Shown: positions 34,056 to 43,310, counted from the stretch's first letter. The stretch: 64,000 nt of DNA from Perspicuibacillus lycopersici (GCF_025660475.1 NZ_JAOUSF010000006.1:1-64000); one strand, 5' to 3'. The notes: generated by a model not told the origin, from the sequence alone. Made by a program: numbers and translations.

Positions 34056-35055
34056 GTATAAAAGCAAAAATGTAATCAAGTGGTTAGCTATTTTATTAGT
34101 GTTATTTATTGTTGTTTTTGTAGCTGGAATTTCAATAGGAAGTGGTTCGTTAACAGTTGACCGGATTATTCCTACCTTATTGGGCTATGGCAGCTTTAAA
34201 GAAGACTTTATTTTGTTTACGGTTCGATTACCACGTATATTAATTTTAGCATTAGCAGGGATGGCATTAGCTGTATCTGGTACCATTCTCCAAAGCGTCA
34301 CTAGAAATGATTTAGCGGAGCCTGGAATAATCGGTATTAATGCAGGAGCAGGAGTAGGAATCACGATTTTTTATTTATTTGCGAAAGCAGATATTATGAA
34401 TTTTGCTTATGTAATGCCATTAGTAGGATTTGCCGGGGCACTGGCTACAGCTAGTTGCATTTATCTATTTTCCTATGAAAAAGGGAAAGGAATCCACCCA
34501 GTTCGACTTGTGTTAGTAGGTGTTGGATTTGCTTTTGCATTATCTGGTGTCATGATGATCTTGATTTCCTCTGCAGAGCGGAGTGAGGTTGATTTTATTG
34601 CCCAATGGCTAGCAGGTAATGTTTGGGGAACCGATTGGCCGTTCATTTTTGCATTTTTACCATGGATTATTATTTTATTTCCAATTGTATTTTTCAAAGC
34701 AAATGTCTTAAATCTACTAGCGTTAAATGAGCCAACCGCAATAGGACTTGGTATCCATTTAAAACAAGAACGCTTAAAGCTGCTATGTATTGCTGTCGCA
34801 TTAGCGGCTGCCGCAGTATCGGTAACTGGAGGAATAGCATTTATCGGCTTAATGACACCTCATATTGCGAAAAGGCTAGTCGGACCTAGACATCAGTTTT
34901 TTCTACCAATTGCAACCTTAACCGGAGCAACTCTCCTAATGTTCGCTGATACGATTGGCCGCTCTGTCCTAGAAACAGCAACTATCCCAGCAGGAATTGT
35001 CGTTGCTTTAATCGGTGCACCGTATTTTTTGTATTTGTTGAAATCGGTGATTTAA
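34048..35055 (+). CDS. Ferric-siderophore ABC permease 2 (FecCD family)
   Basis: This 335-aa partner permease has FecCD motifs LPRILILALAGMALAVSGT, QSVTRNDLAEPGIIGINAGA and FIGLMTPHIAKRLVGPRH. TTG is the start codon, eight bases after AGGAGG and overlapping the end of the previous gene. It is the last gene of the siderophore operon. No clear terminator follows immediately; the gap goes into a GC-rich repeat. Confidence 0.92.
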   Translation: MREYKSKNVIKWLAILLVLFIVVFVAGISIGSGSLTVDRIIPTLLGYGSFKEDFILFTVRLPRILILALAGMALAVSGTILQSVTRNDLAEPGIIGINAGAGVGITIFYLFAKADIMNFAYVMPLVGFAGALATASCIYLFSYEKGKGIHPVRLVLVGVGFAFALSGVMMILISSAERSEVDFIAQWLAGNVWGTDWPFIFAFLPWIIILFPIVFFKANVLNLLALNEPTAIGLGIHLKQERLKLLCIAVALAAAAVSVTGGIAFIGLMTPHIAKRLVGPRHQFFLPIATLTGATLLMFADTIGRSVLETATIPAGIVVALIGAPYFLYLLKSVI

Positions 35056-35189
35056 TCTATTGGCTACGTATCGAGAAGATAAAATTAGATACATTCTTCA
35101 AAAGCTTCCCCTTTTGGAGAACGATAATGAAAGAAGAAACGTTTTGTCTACACTCTTTTTTCTTTAAAAATCGAATGATGTAACTAGTG

Positions 35190-35395
35190 TATTGGAAAAA
35201 AAGGGTGGACGCTTTTCGTGGGCGGGGCGGAGGCGCTTCCCACGCTACGCTTAGTCCAGGGTCTCGACTGTCCCGCTTTTCCCGCAGGAGCGACAGTGAG
35301 GAGAAAGCACACCGCCAGCCCCCGGAAAGCAAGTGCCCGGAGCGGAAATCAACGGAATTTAAACGCAATGCACCGAGAGGGCTCTCACTGCCTTT
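35190..35395. repeat. GC-rich repeat-like insert, family C
   Basis: An abruptly GC-rich block in an AT-rich gap, with CCCGCAGGAGCGACAG, GCCCCCGGAAAGCAAG and GCGGAGGCGCTTCCCACG. These resemble the cores of the repeats at 15810, 54911 and 62291. Several frames are open across it by chance. The borders are uncertain. Confidence 0.55.
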
Positions 35396-35420
35396 TGTCG
35401 ACAGCCTGAATGTTTTTGTA

Positions 35421-35456
35421 AACGTGATGATACGTAAAGTTTCATCACGTTTTTTA
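35421..35456 (+). terminator. Terminator
   Basis: Stem AACGTGATGA paired with TCATCACGT(T), then TTTTTT. It may end the siderophore operon transcript. Confidence 0.75.
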
Positions 35457-35550
35457 TTTAGTAATCTTATTCATTACCTATTGCTGACGCAATAGCAAGA
35501 ACCATTACTTGGCTACTACTATAATCCAGTTAAATAGCTAGCCTAGTGCG

Positions 35551-35590
35551 AATAAATACACCCCTTAAATGGGGTGTATTTATTTTTCTA
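35551..35590. terminator. Bidirectional terminator
   Basis: Perfect 14-bp stem AATAAATACACCCC/GGGGTGTATTTATT with a six-base loop and T runs. It separates the plus-strand gap from the minus-strand small gene. Confidence 0.75.
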
Positions 35591-35594
35591 ATTA

Positions 35595-35807
35595 CTATGA
35601 TTCGTTATTATCCTTAATATCATTTTGCAATAATTCAATCTCTAATGTCCATTTATCTTTTGTACTAAGAAGTATCTGTCTAACAAATGGTGAAAAGGAA
35701 TCTCCGTTATTTGATAGTTCACCATCTAACTGCTCTAGTGATTGTTTCAGCTTTTCTATAACTTCTTTTTTTTGTTCAACTGATATATATTCATAAAGTT
35801 TTCTCAT
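35595..35807 (-). CDS. 70-aa hypothetical protein
   Basis: A small acidic, coiled-coil-like protein (MRKLYEYISVEQKKEVIEKL..., later DKWTLEIELLQNDIKDN). GGGGAG lies about eleven bases before the ATG and a terminator follows. No family is recognised. Confidence 0.55.
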   Translation of the reverse strand: MRKLYEYISVEQKKEVIEKLKQSLEQLDGELSNNGDSFSPFVRQILLSTKDKWTLEIELLQNDIKDNNES

Positions 35808-35983
35808 TCTATTAATTTCTCCCCTTTAATTAATTTCTTACATACTATTCAAGGTTATTCTACCATGTTTTTTTATTAATTTTTTTGAGAAAATAGACTC
35901 ATAATTAATACTTCAATATCTAAATTTTATTTTACTTTCTTGAATTTTTTAAAAAGCAGTTTAGAAAAATTTTATAAAATGAA

Positions 35984-36010
35984 CAATAAAAAAATAAGGG
36001 TGATACCCTT
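35984..36010 (-). terminator. Minus-strand terminator of 39-aa ORF
   Basis: Hairpin AAGGGT-GAT-ACCCTT (35996-36010) followed, on the minus strand, by ATTTTTTTAT. Confidence 0.65.
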
Positions 36011-36024
36011 ATATTTTTATCCAT

Positions 36025-36144
36025 TTAACAAACTTTTAATAAACTTTCCCAACTACAAACTAATTGATTTAATTCTCTTTCTAAAAAGGTAAGCATCTCA
36101 TCTAAATAATCAAGGTACATATCCAATTCTGACAATTCTGACAA
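36025..36144 (-). CDS. Possible 39-aa acidic small protein
   Basis: From TTG 36144 the minus strand reads LSELSELDMYLDYLDEMLTF, then LERELNQLVCSWESLLKVC and stop. GAGGTGAG lies six bases upstream and an intrinsic terminator lies 15 bases after the stop. The first residues are an in-frame repeat (TTGTCAGAA twice). It is leucine-rich and amphipathic. It lacks the SQELD motif, so it is not a Spo0E-type phosphatase. Confidence 0.4.
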   Translation of the reverse strand: MSELSELDMYLDYLDEMLTFLERELNQLVCSWESLLKVC

Positions 36145-36180
36145 TTAACTCACCTCAAACTTAATTATATATTAATACTA

Positions 36181-36318
36181 TCGGAAGACGATGATTTTCC
36201 GAAAGGATTTTATCTTAGACGTATGAACGGTTTGTTGTGGCTAAGAGGATACGTTTGTGATCATTTACATGTGTGGAACCCAGAGGATCATTTTATTTTT
36301 ATGAAAGAGTATATATAG
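36181..36318 (+). pseudogene. Probable gene fragment
   Basis: A frame ending at TAG 36316-36318 reads DFPKGFYLRRMNGLLWLRGY and then VCDHLHVWNPEDHFIFMKEYI. It looks protein-like (aromatic, His and Trp rich) but has no start signal and no recognised family. It may be the C-terminal end of a lost gene. Confidence 0.3.
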
Positions 36319-36472
36319 CAACAGCCTAAACCAATGCATCCTTTTGTAATATGAATACATAAATGGGGATTATAGGTAAAAAGTACTATATCAGGTGAAA
36401 AATATTTGATAATAGTTACATTAAAAATTAGGAAATTTTCTGTTGGAAATTCTTCTAACTACTGGGAGGAAT

Positions 36473-36604
36473 ATGTCACAACTTGTTCTATTGCTCGATA
36501 TAATAATTAGCTTTATAATACGAATAGGACTATTTACATGTGTCTTTTGTACTGTTAGTATTCAGTTTAATATTAATGATAAAGGCAAAATCATTGAAAG
36601 ATGA
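36473..36604 (+). CDS. Possible 43-aa membrane peptide
   Basis: ATG 36473 follows GGGAGG at short spacing and opens MSQLVLLLDIIISFIIRIGL, a transmembrane-like helix, continuing to TGA at 36602. It ends 27 bases before the GGDEF gene and may be cotranscribed with it. No family is recognised. Confidence 0.4.
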   Translation: MSQLVLLLDIIISFIIRIGLFTCVFCTVSIQFNINDKGKIIER

Positions 36605-36630
36605 TGGCGCAAAACTAGAGGGGCTAATGT

Positions 36631-37764
36631 TTGAAAAACGATGCCAGCCAGTTACCGATTGTGACAGTGGTGAAAGTTAATCGGCAACGATTAACTTTTT
36701 TTCGTGAGAAAGGGCGAATCCTCTTGAAAAAACCAATTGAGAACCTTGAAGAGCTTAAAAGAAACTTATATTTATATGCTACCCCACTACTCGTGTTTGC
36801 TTTAATTATAAATAATTTATTTGATAAAAGTTTACCAATGAGCTTCTATTTAAATTGCATACTAATTATATATTTTTCCATTTGCTGGGTGATGATGTAC
36901 AAACGATTCCTCTTTCGGTTTATTGAACTATCCAATCTATTCTTGATCAGTATTTTTCAAATAAATCTATTTTGGGAATCGGTTCAATTAATTATTCTGG
37001 GAGATAATACTAAGCTTGGTGATTTTGTCGTATGGATGCCGCTGTATGTCATTTATACATACTTAAGTTTAGGTAGAAAAAAAGGTGTTCTATTTTCGCT
37101 TGGTATTTTTCTTATCATGTTTTCTATTGGTAGCTATCACGTTAAACAATACAACTTGCTTACTATGGATTCCTTCATCCAATTTTATTTGGCACATCTT
37201 GTTTATATATTAGCTTTTTATTATTCTCAATTTGCTTTTGGAATGCTAGCAGAATTCAGTTCTATTAAAACAAAGGCATATATTGATTCGCTAACGGAAA
37301 TTCCAAATCGGAGAAAGTTGGGCTTGAATTTTGAAAGCCTATTGAAAAGTGCATTATTAAACAACCATGAAATATCGGTAATTTTTGCTGATCTCGATAA
37401 TTTTAAAAAAGTGAATGATCAATTTGGTCATGATGTTGGAGATGTCGTATTGAAGGAATTTACCAACCTCATTCGCAATAATTTATCTGAGCAGGAATTT
37501 TTTGGACGTTGGGGCGGAGAAGAATTTATGATTATTTCTCCGATATCCTTACAGCAAGCAATGAAATTAGCAGAACTGCTGCGGAATAGTATTGAACAGC
37601 ATCACTTTGCAATGGTGAAAAATGTGACAGCAAGTTTTGGTGTTGCGAGTTACCAGCCGGGAGATTCAAAGGAAAGCTTAATTAAGCGAGCGGACATTGC
37701 TTTGTATCAATCGAAAAAATATGGAAAAAATCAAGTGAATGTTTATGGTTCCTATGAAGCGTAA
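36631..37764 (+). CDS. Membrane GGDEF diguanylate cyclase
   Basis: This 377-aa protein has about five or six N-terminal transmembrane helices (about residues 45-200), then a GGDEF domain with DSLTEIPNRRKLGLNF, FADLDNFKKVNDQFGHDVGD and the active-site loop RWGGEEF (about 292-298). It should make c-di-GMP from GTP. The inhibitory I-site RxxD is absent: the equivalent residues are SEQE. TTG start with AGAGGGG seven bases upstream. The N-terminal sensor is not a known domain to me. Confidence 0.88.
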   Translation: MKNDASQLPIVTVVKVNRQRLTFFREKGRILLKKPIENLEELKRNLYLYATPLLVFALIINNLFDKSLPMSFYLNCILIIYFSICWVMMYKRFLFRFIELSNLFLISIFQINLFWESVQLIILGDNTKLGDFVVWMPLYVIYTYLSLGRKKGVLFSLGIFLIMFSIGSYHVKQYNLLTMDSFIQFYLAHLVYILAFYYSQFAFGMLAEFSSIKTKAYIDSLTEIPNRRKLGLNFESLLKSALLNNHEISVIFADLDNFKKVNDQFGHDVGDVVLKEFTNLIRNNLSEQEFFGRWGGEEFMIISPISLQQAMKLAELLRNSIEQHHFAMVKNVTASFGVASYQPGDSKESLIKRADIALYQSKKYGKNQVNVYGSYEA

Positions 37765-37787
37765 ACATTACAGGATATTCTGATATA

Positions 37788-37824
37788 AAATGCTAGGTTG
37801 AGAGAGTATGCCTAGCATTTTTTT
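37788..37824 (+). terminator. GGDEF gene terminator
   Basis: Stem AAATGCTAGG/CCTAGCATTT with T-run. Confidence 0.82.
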
Positions 37825-37935
37825 GAAGGAGTTTATGAGGTTTTAATGAAAAAATTTTTGAAATTTTCCTGTTAAAATTCTACAATGGAAGAAGATATAA
37901 AAAAATGCTAATTGTTAGGTGTGAGGGGACAAATA

Positions 37936-38550
37936 TTGGAGTTAATAATTATTCGACATGGCCAGTCAGAGGCAGATATATTAAACGTTCATGAAGGGAG
38001 AGCAGATTTTCCGTTAACTAGCTTAGGAGAATTACAGGCTAGAAAAATGGCGAAATATGTAGCAAAAAATATACAACCGGAAATTATTATCTCCAGTCCA
38101 TTAAAACGAGCGAAACAGACGGCAGAGATATTACAAACCTATACAAAGTGTGAACTACTTTTGGAGCCGAATTTAATGGAGTTTAATAATGGAGTACTTG
38201 CAGGGTTATCAAGAGAAGAAGCAGCACACATGTATCCGCTACCGAAAAGTGGTAGACCAATCTATGTGCCGATTAAAAACGGGGAATCTGAATTAGAATT
38301 CCGTTATCGAGCAGACTATGTATTTCACAAAATAATTACAGAGTACAATATGTACAACAGAGTAGCGATTGTTTCGCATGGAGGGCTAATTTCAAATTTA
38401 TTGCAAACGTTTTTAGATTTACCTGTAGCTAGTAAAGTGGCTTTTGCGACAGGTGATACTGGTTTTCATTATTTAGCAATGACGGAGAATTCAAGAATAA
38501 TAAAATTCCTCAATATGCAAGCACATCTGCAGGTTGAATCTATAAGATGA
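37936..38550 (+). CDS. Histidine phosphatase family protein
   Basis: This 204-aa phosphatase of the phosphoglycerate mutase superfamily opens with IIIRHGQSEADI (catalytic His about residue 8). It has SSPLKRAKQTAEI and the second catalytic His in AIVSHGGLISNLL. TTG 37936 is preferred because AGGGGA lies just upstream and the RHG motif then takes its usual position. An in-frame TTG at 37912 lacks a site. The substrate is unknown; a small phosphometabolite is likely. Confidence 0.85.
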   Translation: MELIIIRHGQSEADILNVHEGRADFPLTSLGELQARKMAKYVAKNIQPEIIISSPLKRAKQTAEILQTYTKCELLLEPNLMEFNNGVLAGLSREEAAHMYPLPKSGRPIYVPIKNGESELEFRYRADYVFHKIITEYNMYNRVAIVSHGGLISNLLQTFLDLPVASKVAFATGDTGFHYLAMTENSRIIKFLNMQAHLQVESIR

Positions 38551-38610
38551 CGAAAGAATCAGCATAAATTGCTGAGACAAAGCTATATTTTTTAGAGGGG
38601 AGGAATATAG

Positions 38611-40626
38611 ATGAAAGCAAAATGGTGGTTACTATTAATTAGTGGTTTAATACTATTCGTTTTATCTGCATGTGAAGATAAAGAGGTACAGCCCGATGAA
38701 GTATTTGCAAAGTATATTGAGCAATGGAATAAACAAAACTTTGCCGAGATGTATCCAATGCTTTCAGATAGTGCAAAGGAAATTGTATCTGAAGAAGATT
38801 TTACGAGTAGATATGAAAAAATCTACAATGACTTAGGGGTTAGCGACTTAAAGGTAGAATTTGAAAGGCCGAAGGAGCTAGAAGTAAAAGACGAAACGAG
38901 CTTTACTTTTCCATTTACCGTATCAATGAATACAATCGCAGGACCAATTGAGTTTTCGCACGAGGCAGAATTAGTCAAAGTCGAGGCAGAAGAAGAGGAA
39001 ACCAATTGGTTGATTAATTGGGATACGGAATTTATTTTTGAAGGATTACAGCCAGAGGATAAGATTGGGATTGAGACGGTAAAATCTACTCGTGGGGAAA
39101 TTTTAGATCGTAACGGAAAGGGACTTGCTATTAACGGGGAAGTAAATGAGGTTGGACTCGTACCAGAAAAAATTACAAATGAAAAAGAAGCAAAGGAAAA
39201 ACTTTCTACTTTGCTAGCAATGTCTGTTGAAGAAATTGATTCGAAATTAAATGCCAGCTGGGTACAGCCGAATTATTTTGTCCCGCTAAAGAAATTTTCT
39301 AAAGAAGACGTGGAGCTAGAAAATAAATTATTGGAAATTCCAGGTGTGCAAATCAATACAGCGAATGCCCGGGTTTATCCGTTGAAAGAAGCAGCAGCCC
39401 ACTTAATTGGCTATGTAGGTGAAGTAACAGCAGAGGACCTTGAGAAAAATCAAGGCTATGTAACAGGAGATGTTATAGGAAAAAGAGGTTTAGAGCAATT
39501 ACTGGAAAGTAGGCTAAAGGGAGAGAATGGAGTAAAAATTACCATTGAAAAACCAGATGGAACGACAGCAACATTAGCAGAAAAGCCAGTGAAAAATGGC
39601 GAATCGGTTCAATTAACAATTGATTCTGTGCTGCAGCAAACAATGTTGAACAAATATGATGGTGCAGCAGGTACTGGAGTTGCAATTAATCCAACAACAG
39701 GAGAAACATTAGCAATTGTAAGTAGCCCTTCTTTTGACCCTAATCAATATGTTTTTGGAATGGGAGGAGAGCAGCAAAGCAAGCTAGAAGAAAATCCTCT
39801 GCAGCCATTGCTCAATCGATTTGCCTATCCACAAACACCTGGATCAGTTATGAAGCCATTTACAGCAATAGTCGGACTAGAAACAGGTACAATTACACCG
39901 GATTTAGCAAGAGACATTAAGACGAAACAATGGCAAAAGGATGATTCTTGGGGTGGCTACAAAATAACGAGAGTAACCGATCCTGGAAAACCGGTGAATT
40001 TAAAGGATGCCCTCGTATTTTCGGATAATATTTATTTTGCCCAAACCGCATTGGAAATCGGCGCAGATAAATTTATTCAAGGATTGAAAAACTTTGGATT
40101 TGCCGAGGAAATTCCGTATACGTATCCATTAGAGCCTTCCAAAATATCAAATGACGGGTCATTAAATGAAGAAATTCTTTTAGCAGACTCTGGCTATGGG
40201 CAAGGTGAGGTACAGACTAATATTATTCAATTAGCATCAGGTTATACGGCATTTATTAATGAAGGAAATATGATTAAACCGACATTATTAAAAGAAGAAC
40301 CTACTTCACAGGTTTGGAAAAAAGAGGTAGTATCGAAGGAATACGCTAATCTCCTAGCAGAGGATTTGCGGGCAGTAATTGCTGAGCCAAATGGAACTGG
40401 GCGACTTGCTAACATGACTGAAGTGCCGTTAGCTGGAAAAACAGGCACAGCAGAAATTGCCAAGGCAGCTCAAGGTGAGCAAGGGACAGAGAATGGCTGG
40501 TTTGTAGCGTATAATACGGATAATAAAGATTTACTTATTGCGATGATGATGGAAGGGATTCAAGAGCATGGCAGTAAAATAGTCGTACAAAAAGTAAAGG
40601 AAATTTTTCAAGAAATGAAGTCATAG
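38611..40626 (+). CDS. pbpC: Class B penicillin-binding protein (PbpC/PBP3 type)
   Basis: This 671-aa D,D-transpeptidase crosslinks peptidoglycan outside the membrane. The N-terminus has a lipobox-like LSAC (Cys about residue 20), then a MecA_N/NTF2-like domain (about 28-145) and a PBP dimer domain (about 155-320). The transpeptidase domain follows with SVMK in TPGSVMKPF, SDN in VFSDNIYFAQ, and KTG in LAGKTGTAE. The architecture matches B. subtilis PBP3 and staphylococcal PBP2a, so low beta-lactam affinity is plausible. GAGGGGAGG precedes the ATG. Confidence 0.92.
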   Translation: MKAKWWLLLISGLILFVLSACEDKEVQPDEVFAKYIEQWNKQNFAEMYPMLSDSAKEIVSEEDFTSRYEKIYNDLGVSDLKVEFERPKELEVKDETSFTFPFTVSMNTIAGPIEFSHEAELVKVEAEEEETNWLINWDTEFIFEGLQPEDKIGIETVKSTRGEILDRNGKGLAINGEVNEVGLVPEKITNEKEAKEKLSTLLAMSVEEIDSKLNASWVQPNYFVPLKKFSKEDVELENKLLEIPGVQINTANARVYPLKEAAAHLIGYVGEVTAEDLEKNQGYVTGDVIGKRGLEQLLESRLKGENGVKITIEKPDGTTATLAEKPVKNGESVQLTIDSVLQQTMLNKYDGAAGTGVAINPTTGETLAIVSSPSFDPNQYVFGMGGEQQSKLEENPLQPLLNRFAYPQTPGSVMKPFTAIVGLETGTITPDLARDIKTKQWQKDDSWGGYKITRVTDPGKPVNLKDALVFSDNIYFAQTALEIGADKFIQGLKNFGFAEEIPYTYPLEPSKISNDGSLNEEILLADSGYGQGEVQTNIIQLASGYTAFINEGNMIKPTLLKEEPTSQVWKKEVVSKEYANLLAEDLRAVIAEPNGTGRLANMTEVPLAGKTGTAEIAKAAQGEQGTENGWFVAYNTDNKDLLIAMMMEGIQEHGSKIVVQKVKEIFQEMKS

Positions 40627-40634
40627 TGGAAAAT

Positions 40635-40684
40635 GCCGTGAACAATGTGTAATTCAATGCACATCATTCACGGCTCTCTTTTTT
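40635..40684 (+). terminator. pbpC terminator
   Basis: Stem GCCGTGAA.../...TTCACGGC with inner pairing TGTG/GCACA, followed by CTCTCTTTTTTT. Confidence 0.8.
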
Positions 40685-40692
40685 TCCGAGCC

Positions 40693-41247
40693 TTATTGTA
40701 CCGGATTTGGTTCATTTGCAGGCGATTGAATTAATAAATTTCGTCTTATCGCGAAAATTAGCTCGGCTAGTAAATAAATCATAACGAATGGTGCCATCCA
40801 TGGCCATAGAAAATCCACTTTCCCATATATCATCACGAATATCAGATGAAGCCAGTGCAAGCAAGCATAGGAAAGTACCATCCAACAAATTGAAAACGGT
40901 AAGCAAATATGTCCATGCAATTGGAATTTTTGTTTAGAATAATCCCAATACTTGCGTCGGAAAAAGGTAAAAAGTAACCATCCACTCACATACTCAATAA
41001 TGGTAGGAATCACTAGGTATAACATCAGCACAGTTAACAAATGCATATTTGGACTCAACATCAGGAGTAATAGTATCGGTGCAAATCCGTACATTGGCTT
41101 GAATGGACCGATGAAGAAATTATCCTTTACAAACTTGCGATTGATAATGTAATTATATGTATTCTCTAAAAGCCAACCTAAGCAAGCGTATATCATAAAA
41201 AAGAATAGTAATGAAAATACATTTGTAGAATCTACCCAATTGCTCAT
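40693..41247 (-). CDS. CmpB-family putative ABC transporter permease
   Basis: This 184-aa membrane protein with about five helices reads like PF06541 proteins: YACLGWLLENTYNYI (about residues 20-34), GPFKPMYGFAPI, EYVSGWLLF and KFQLHGHICLPFSICW. These are annotated as putative ABC transporter permeases, but no ATPase partner lies nearby and the role is not established. AAAGGAG precedes the ATG. It converges on pbpC. Confidence 0.82.
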   Translation of the reverse strand: MSNWVDSTNVFSLLFFFMIYACLGWLLENTYNYIINRKFVKDNFFIGPFKPMYGFAPILLLLMLSPNMHLLTVLMLYLVIPTIIEYVSGWLLFTFFRRKYWDYSKQKFQLHGHICLPFSICWMVLSYACLHWLHLIFVMIYGKVDFLWPWMAPFVMIYLLAELIFAIRRNLLIQSPANEPNPVQ

Positions 41248-41369
41248 AACTTACTCCTTTTATTAAGTTAATAAAAAGCTATTAATAGTTTTCAATAATA
41301 AAAAGGAATTTATTCCAAAAGGAATAGAAACTAGAAAAAATAAACAATGACTTCATGTAGTGTAAATAA

Positions 41370-41415
41370 AAAAGGAGGAGTCGCCAACATATGGTCGGTT
41401 TCTCCTTCTCTACAA
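41370..41415 (-). terminator. rpiR-type gene terminator
   Basis: On the minus strand, GGAGAAACCGACC pairs imperfectly with GGCGACTCCTCC, then TTTTTTATTT. Confidence 0.65.
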
Positions 41416-41421
41416 GAAAAA

Positions 41422-42276
41422 TTATATTTTTTGGATCGAAATAACCTTTCGGATTTTTTGTAACGATTCTTTTCCTTTATCTTTCCGAGCAAGCATTACA
41501 TTAACGTATATCGCATCAAGGATGCTTAATTGTGCATATCGGGACGATAATGCTTCTGCTCGATATTCAGTTTCCTCCGATACTGTATAGAGCGGTATAT
41601 CGACAGCCTGACTCAGAGGAGACTTCATATAGCTAGTAATACCGATCGTTTTGACCCCATTTGCTTTTACTACCTTCAGCAGCTCCAATGTATCATTCGT
41701 TGACCCGGAATGAGAAATGAAGATCGCTAAGTCATTTTCCTTTAACTGGGAAGCAGACATAAGTTGAATATGGATATCTAAATTTGCGTTTACTGGAATA
41801 CCCGTACGGATAAACTTATGATAAGCATCCATTGCAATGATTGCGGAACCGCCAACACCGAAAAATTCCACTCGATTCGCCTCGGTTACGGATTGAACGG
41901 TTTGATGAAAAGCTTCTCCATGAAAAACTTGCAAAGTATCCTCTAAAGTTTTTATATTTGATCGAAAAACTTTTTCGGTAATCGTTCGATAATCGTCTTC
42001 TTCTTTAATATTTTCATGAATATCAGTAATTGGGGTAACAATATCTGCAGCAAGGGCAATTTTAAATGCTTGAAAGCCTTTGAAACCAATTTTTTTGCAA
42101 AAACGGAAGATGGTGGATTCGGCAATCTTTAAATCTTCGGCCATTTCGTTAATGGTTGTATGAATAATTTCCTTCGGATTTTCTAAAACAAAGTCGGCAA
42201 CTATTTTTTCTTTATCGCTTAAAAACGTATAGTGGGTTTTTATTTTCGCTAGACAATACGGATTGTCGGTCGTCAA
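41422..42276 (-). CDS. RpiR-family transcriptional regulator
   Basis: This 284-aa regulator has an N-terminal HTH_6 domain (about residues 1-77, INEMAEDLKIAESTIFRFCKK) and a C-terminal SIS sugar-phosphate-binding domain (about 125-260, VEFFGVGGSAIIAMDAYHKF and FISHSGSTNDTLEL). TTG start with GGAGGTGG upstream. It is divergent from gnd across a gap full of A-tract palindromes, so it probably controls gnd and itself in response to a sugar phosphate, perhaps 6-phosphogluconate. Confidence 0.9.
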   Translation of the reverse strand: MTTDNPYCLAKIKTHYTFLSDKEKIVADFVLENPKEIIHTTINEMAEDLKIAESTIFRFCKKIGFKGFQAFKIALAADIVTPITDIHENIKEEDDYRTITEKVFRSNIKTLEDTLQVFHGEAFHQTVQSVTEANRVEFFGVGGSAIIAMDAYHKFIRTGIPVNANLDIHIQLMSASQLKENDLAIFISHSGSTNDTLELLKVVKANGVKTIGITSYMKSPLSQAVDIPLYTVSEETEYRAEALSSRYAQLSILDAIYVNVMLARKDKGKESLQKIRKVISIQKI

Positions 42277-42289
42277 TTACGCCACCTCC

Positions 42290-42397
42290 GAAAAATTTTT
42301 CTATTACTTTTATTTTACAATAGAAAAAATTTTTTTCATAGATTGTATTATGAAATTTTTTTTGTATACTTAAAGTATTGGATGAAAAAAATTTTCA
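42290..42397. promoter_or_regulatory. rpiR-gnd divergent control region
   Basis: Palindromes GAAAAATTTTTC (42290-42301), GAAAAAATTTTTTTC (42323-42337) and TGAAAAAAATTTTCA (42383-42397), plus a looser TGAAATTTTTTTTG (42351), are spaced across the gap. The gnd promoter is likely TTGTAT (42343) with TATACT (42365-42370). They resemble operators of RpiR/MurR proteins. Confidence 0.6.
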
Positions 42398-42413
42398 CTT
42401 GGAGGTTTTATAT

Positions 42414-43310
42414 ATGAAAATAGGAATGATTGGTCTTGGGAAGATGGGTTATAATTTATCACTAAATTTACGAGATAATGGTTTTCAAGTGATTGCCTAT
42501 GATAAGAATGAAGAGGTATTACCGAAGATTGCGAAGGAAGATATTCAAACGGCAGCTTCAATTAAGGAACTTGCAGCAAATTTACCTTCCCCAAAGGTGG
42601 TTTGGATTATGGTACCAGCAGGGGAAATTACGGATGCAGTTGTTGAGGAAGTAAGCAGTTATTTAGAAAAAGGTGATTACATAATCGATGGAGGCAATTC
42701 TAATTATAAAGACTCGATAAAAAGAGCCGAGGCATTAAAACAAAAAGGGATTTATTTCTACGATTGTGGAACAAGTGGTGGGATGGAAGGTGCCCGTCAC
42801 GGAGCTTGTACGATGATTGGAGGAGACAAGGAAGCATTTGCCTATATTGAACCAGTTTTTCAAGCAATTACAGTTGAGAGTGGTTATTTATACACTGGAA
42901 AATCTGGTAGTGGGCATTTCTTGAAGATGGTTCATAACGGTGTTGAATACGGGATGATGCAATCCATTGCCGAAGGATTTGAGGTTCTCGAAAAAAGTCC
43001 TTTTGATTTCTCCTTTAAGGATGTTGCTCGGGTATGGAATAATGGATCGGTTATTCGTTCCTGGTTAATGGAGCTTACCGAAAGTGCCTTTACAAAGGAT
43101 AATCGATTAGAGAATATGAAGGGGATAATGCAATCCTCGGGTGAAGGAAAATGGACAGTAGAAACTGCGTTAGATTTACAAGCAGCAACTCCAATAATCG
43201 CACTTTCATTAATGATGAGATATCGTTCACTTGAAACAGATACATTCTCTGGAAAAGTAGTCGCAGCCCTTCGAAATGAATTTGGTGGGCATAGTGTAGT
43301 AGAAAAATAA
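42414..43310 (+). CDS. gnd: 6-phosphogluconate dehydrogenase, decarboxylating (short form)
   Basis: This 298-aa enzyme oxidises 6-phosphogluconate to ribulose-5-phosphate and CO2. It has MIGLGKMGYNLSLNLRDNG (nucleotide binding), DGGNSNYKDS, the signature CGTSGGMEGARHG and the catalytic SGHFLKMVHNGVEYGMMQ. The short ~300-residue form matches the YqeC/GndA-type group and not the 470-residue Gnd. ATG 42414 is preferred over TTG 42378 because GGAGG lies nine bases upstream. Confidence 0.93.
   Translation: MKIGMIGLGKMGYNLSLNLRDNGFQVIAYDKNEEVLPKIAKEDIQTAASIKELAANLPSPKVVWIMVPAGEITDAVVEEVSSYLEKGDYIIDGGNSNYKDSIKRAEALKQKGIYFYDCGTSGGMEGARHGACTMIGGDKEAFAYIEPVFQAITVESGYLYTGKSGSGHFLKMVHNGVEYGMMQSIAEGFEVLEKSPFDFSFKDVARVWNNGSVIRSWLMELTESAFTKDNRLENMKGIMQSSGEGKWTVETALDLQAATPIIALSLMMRYRSLETDTFSGKVVAALRNEFGGHSVVEK

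Noticed and set aside
35057..35495. Three overlapping ORFs of 60-100 codons
   Set aside because: All lie in the GC-rich repeat, where stop codons are rare, and none has a ribosome-binding site or protein-like composition.
36025..36144. Spo0E-family phosphatase
   Set aside because: Considered because of size and context, but the SQELD signature and the spacing of the two helices are missing.
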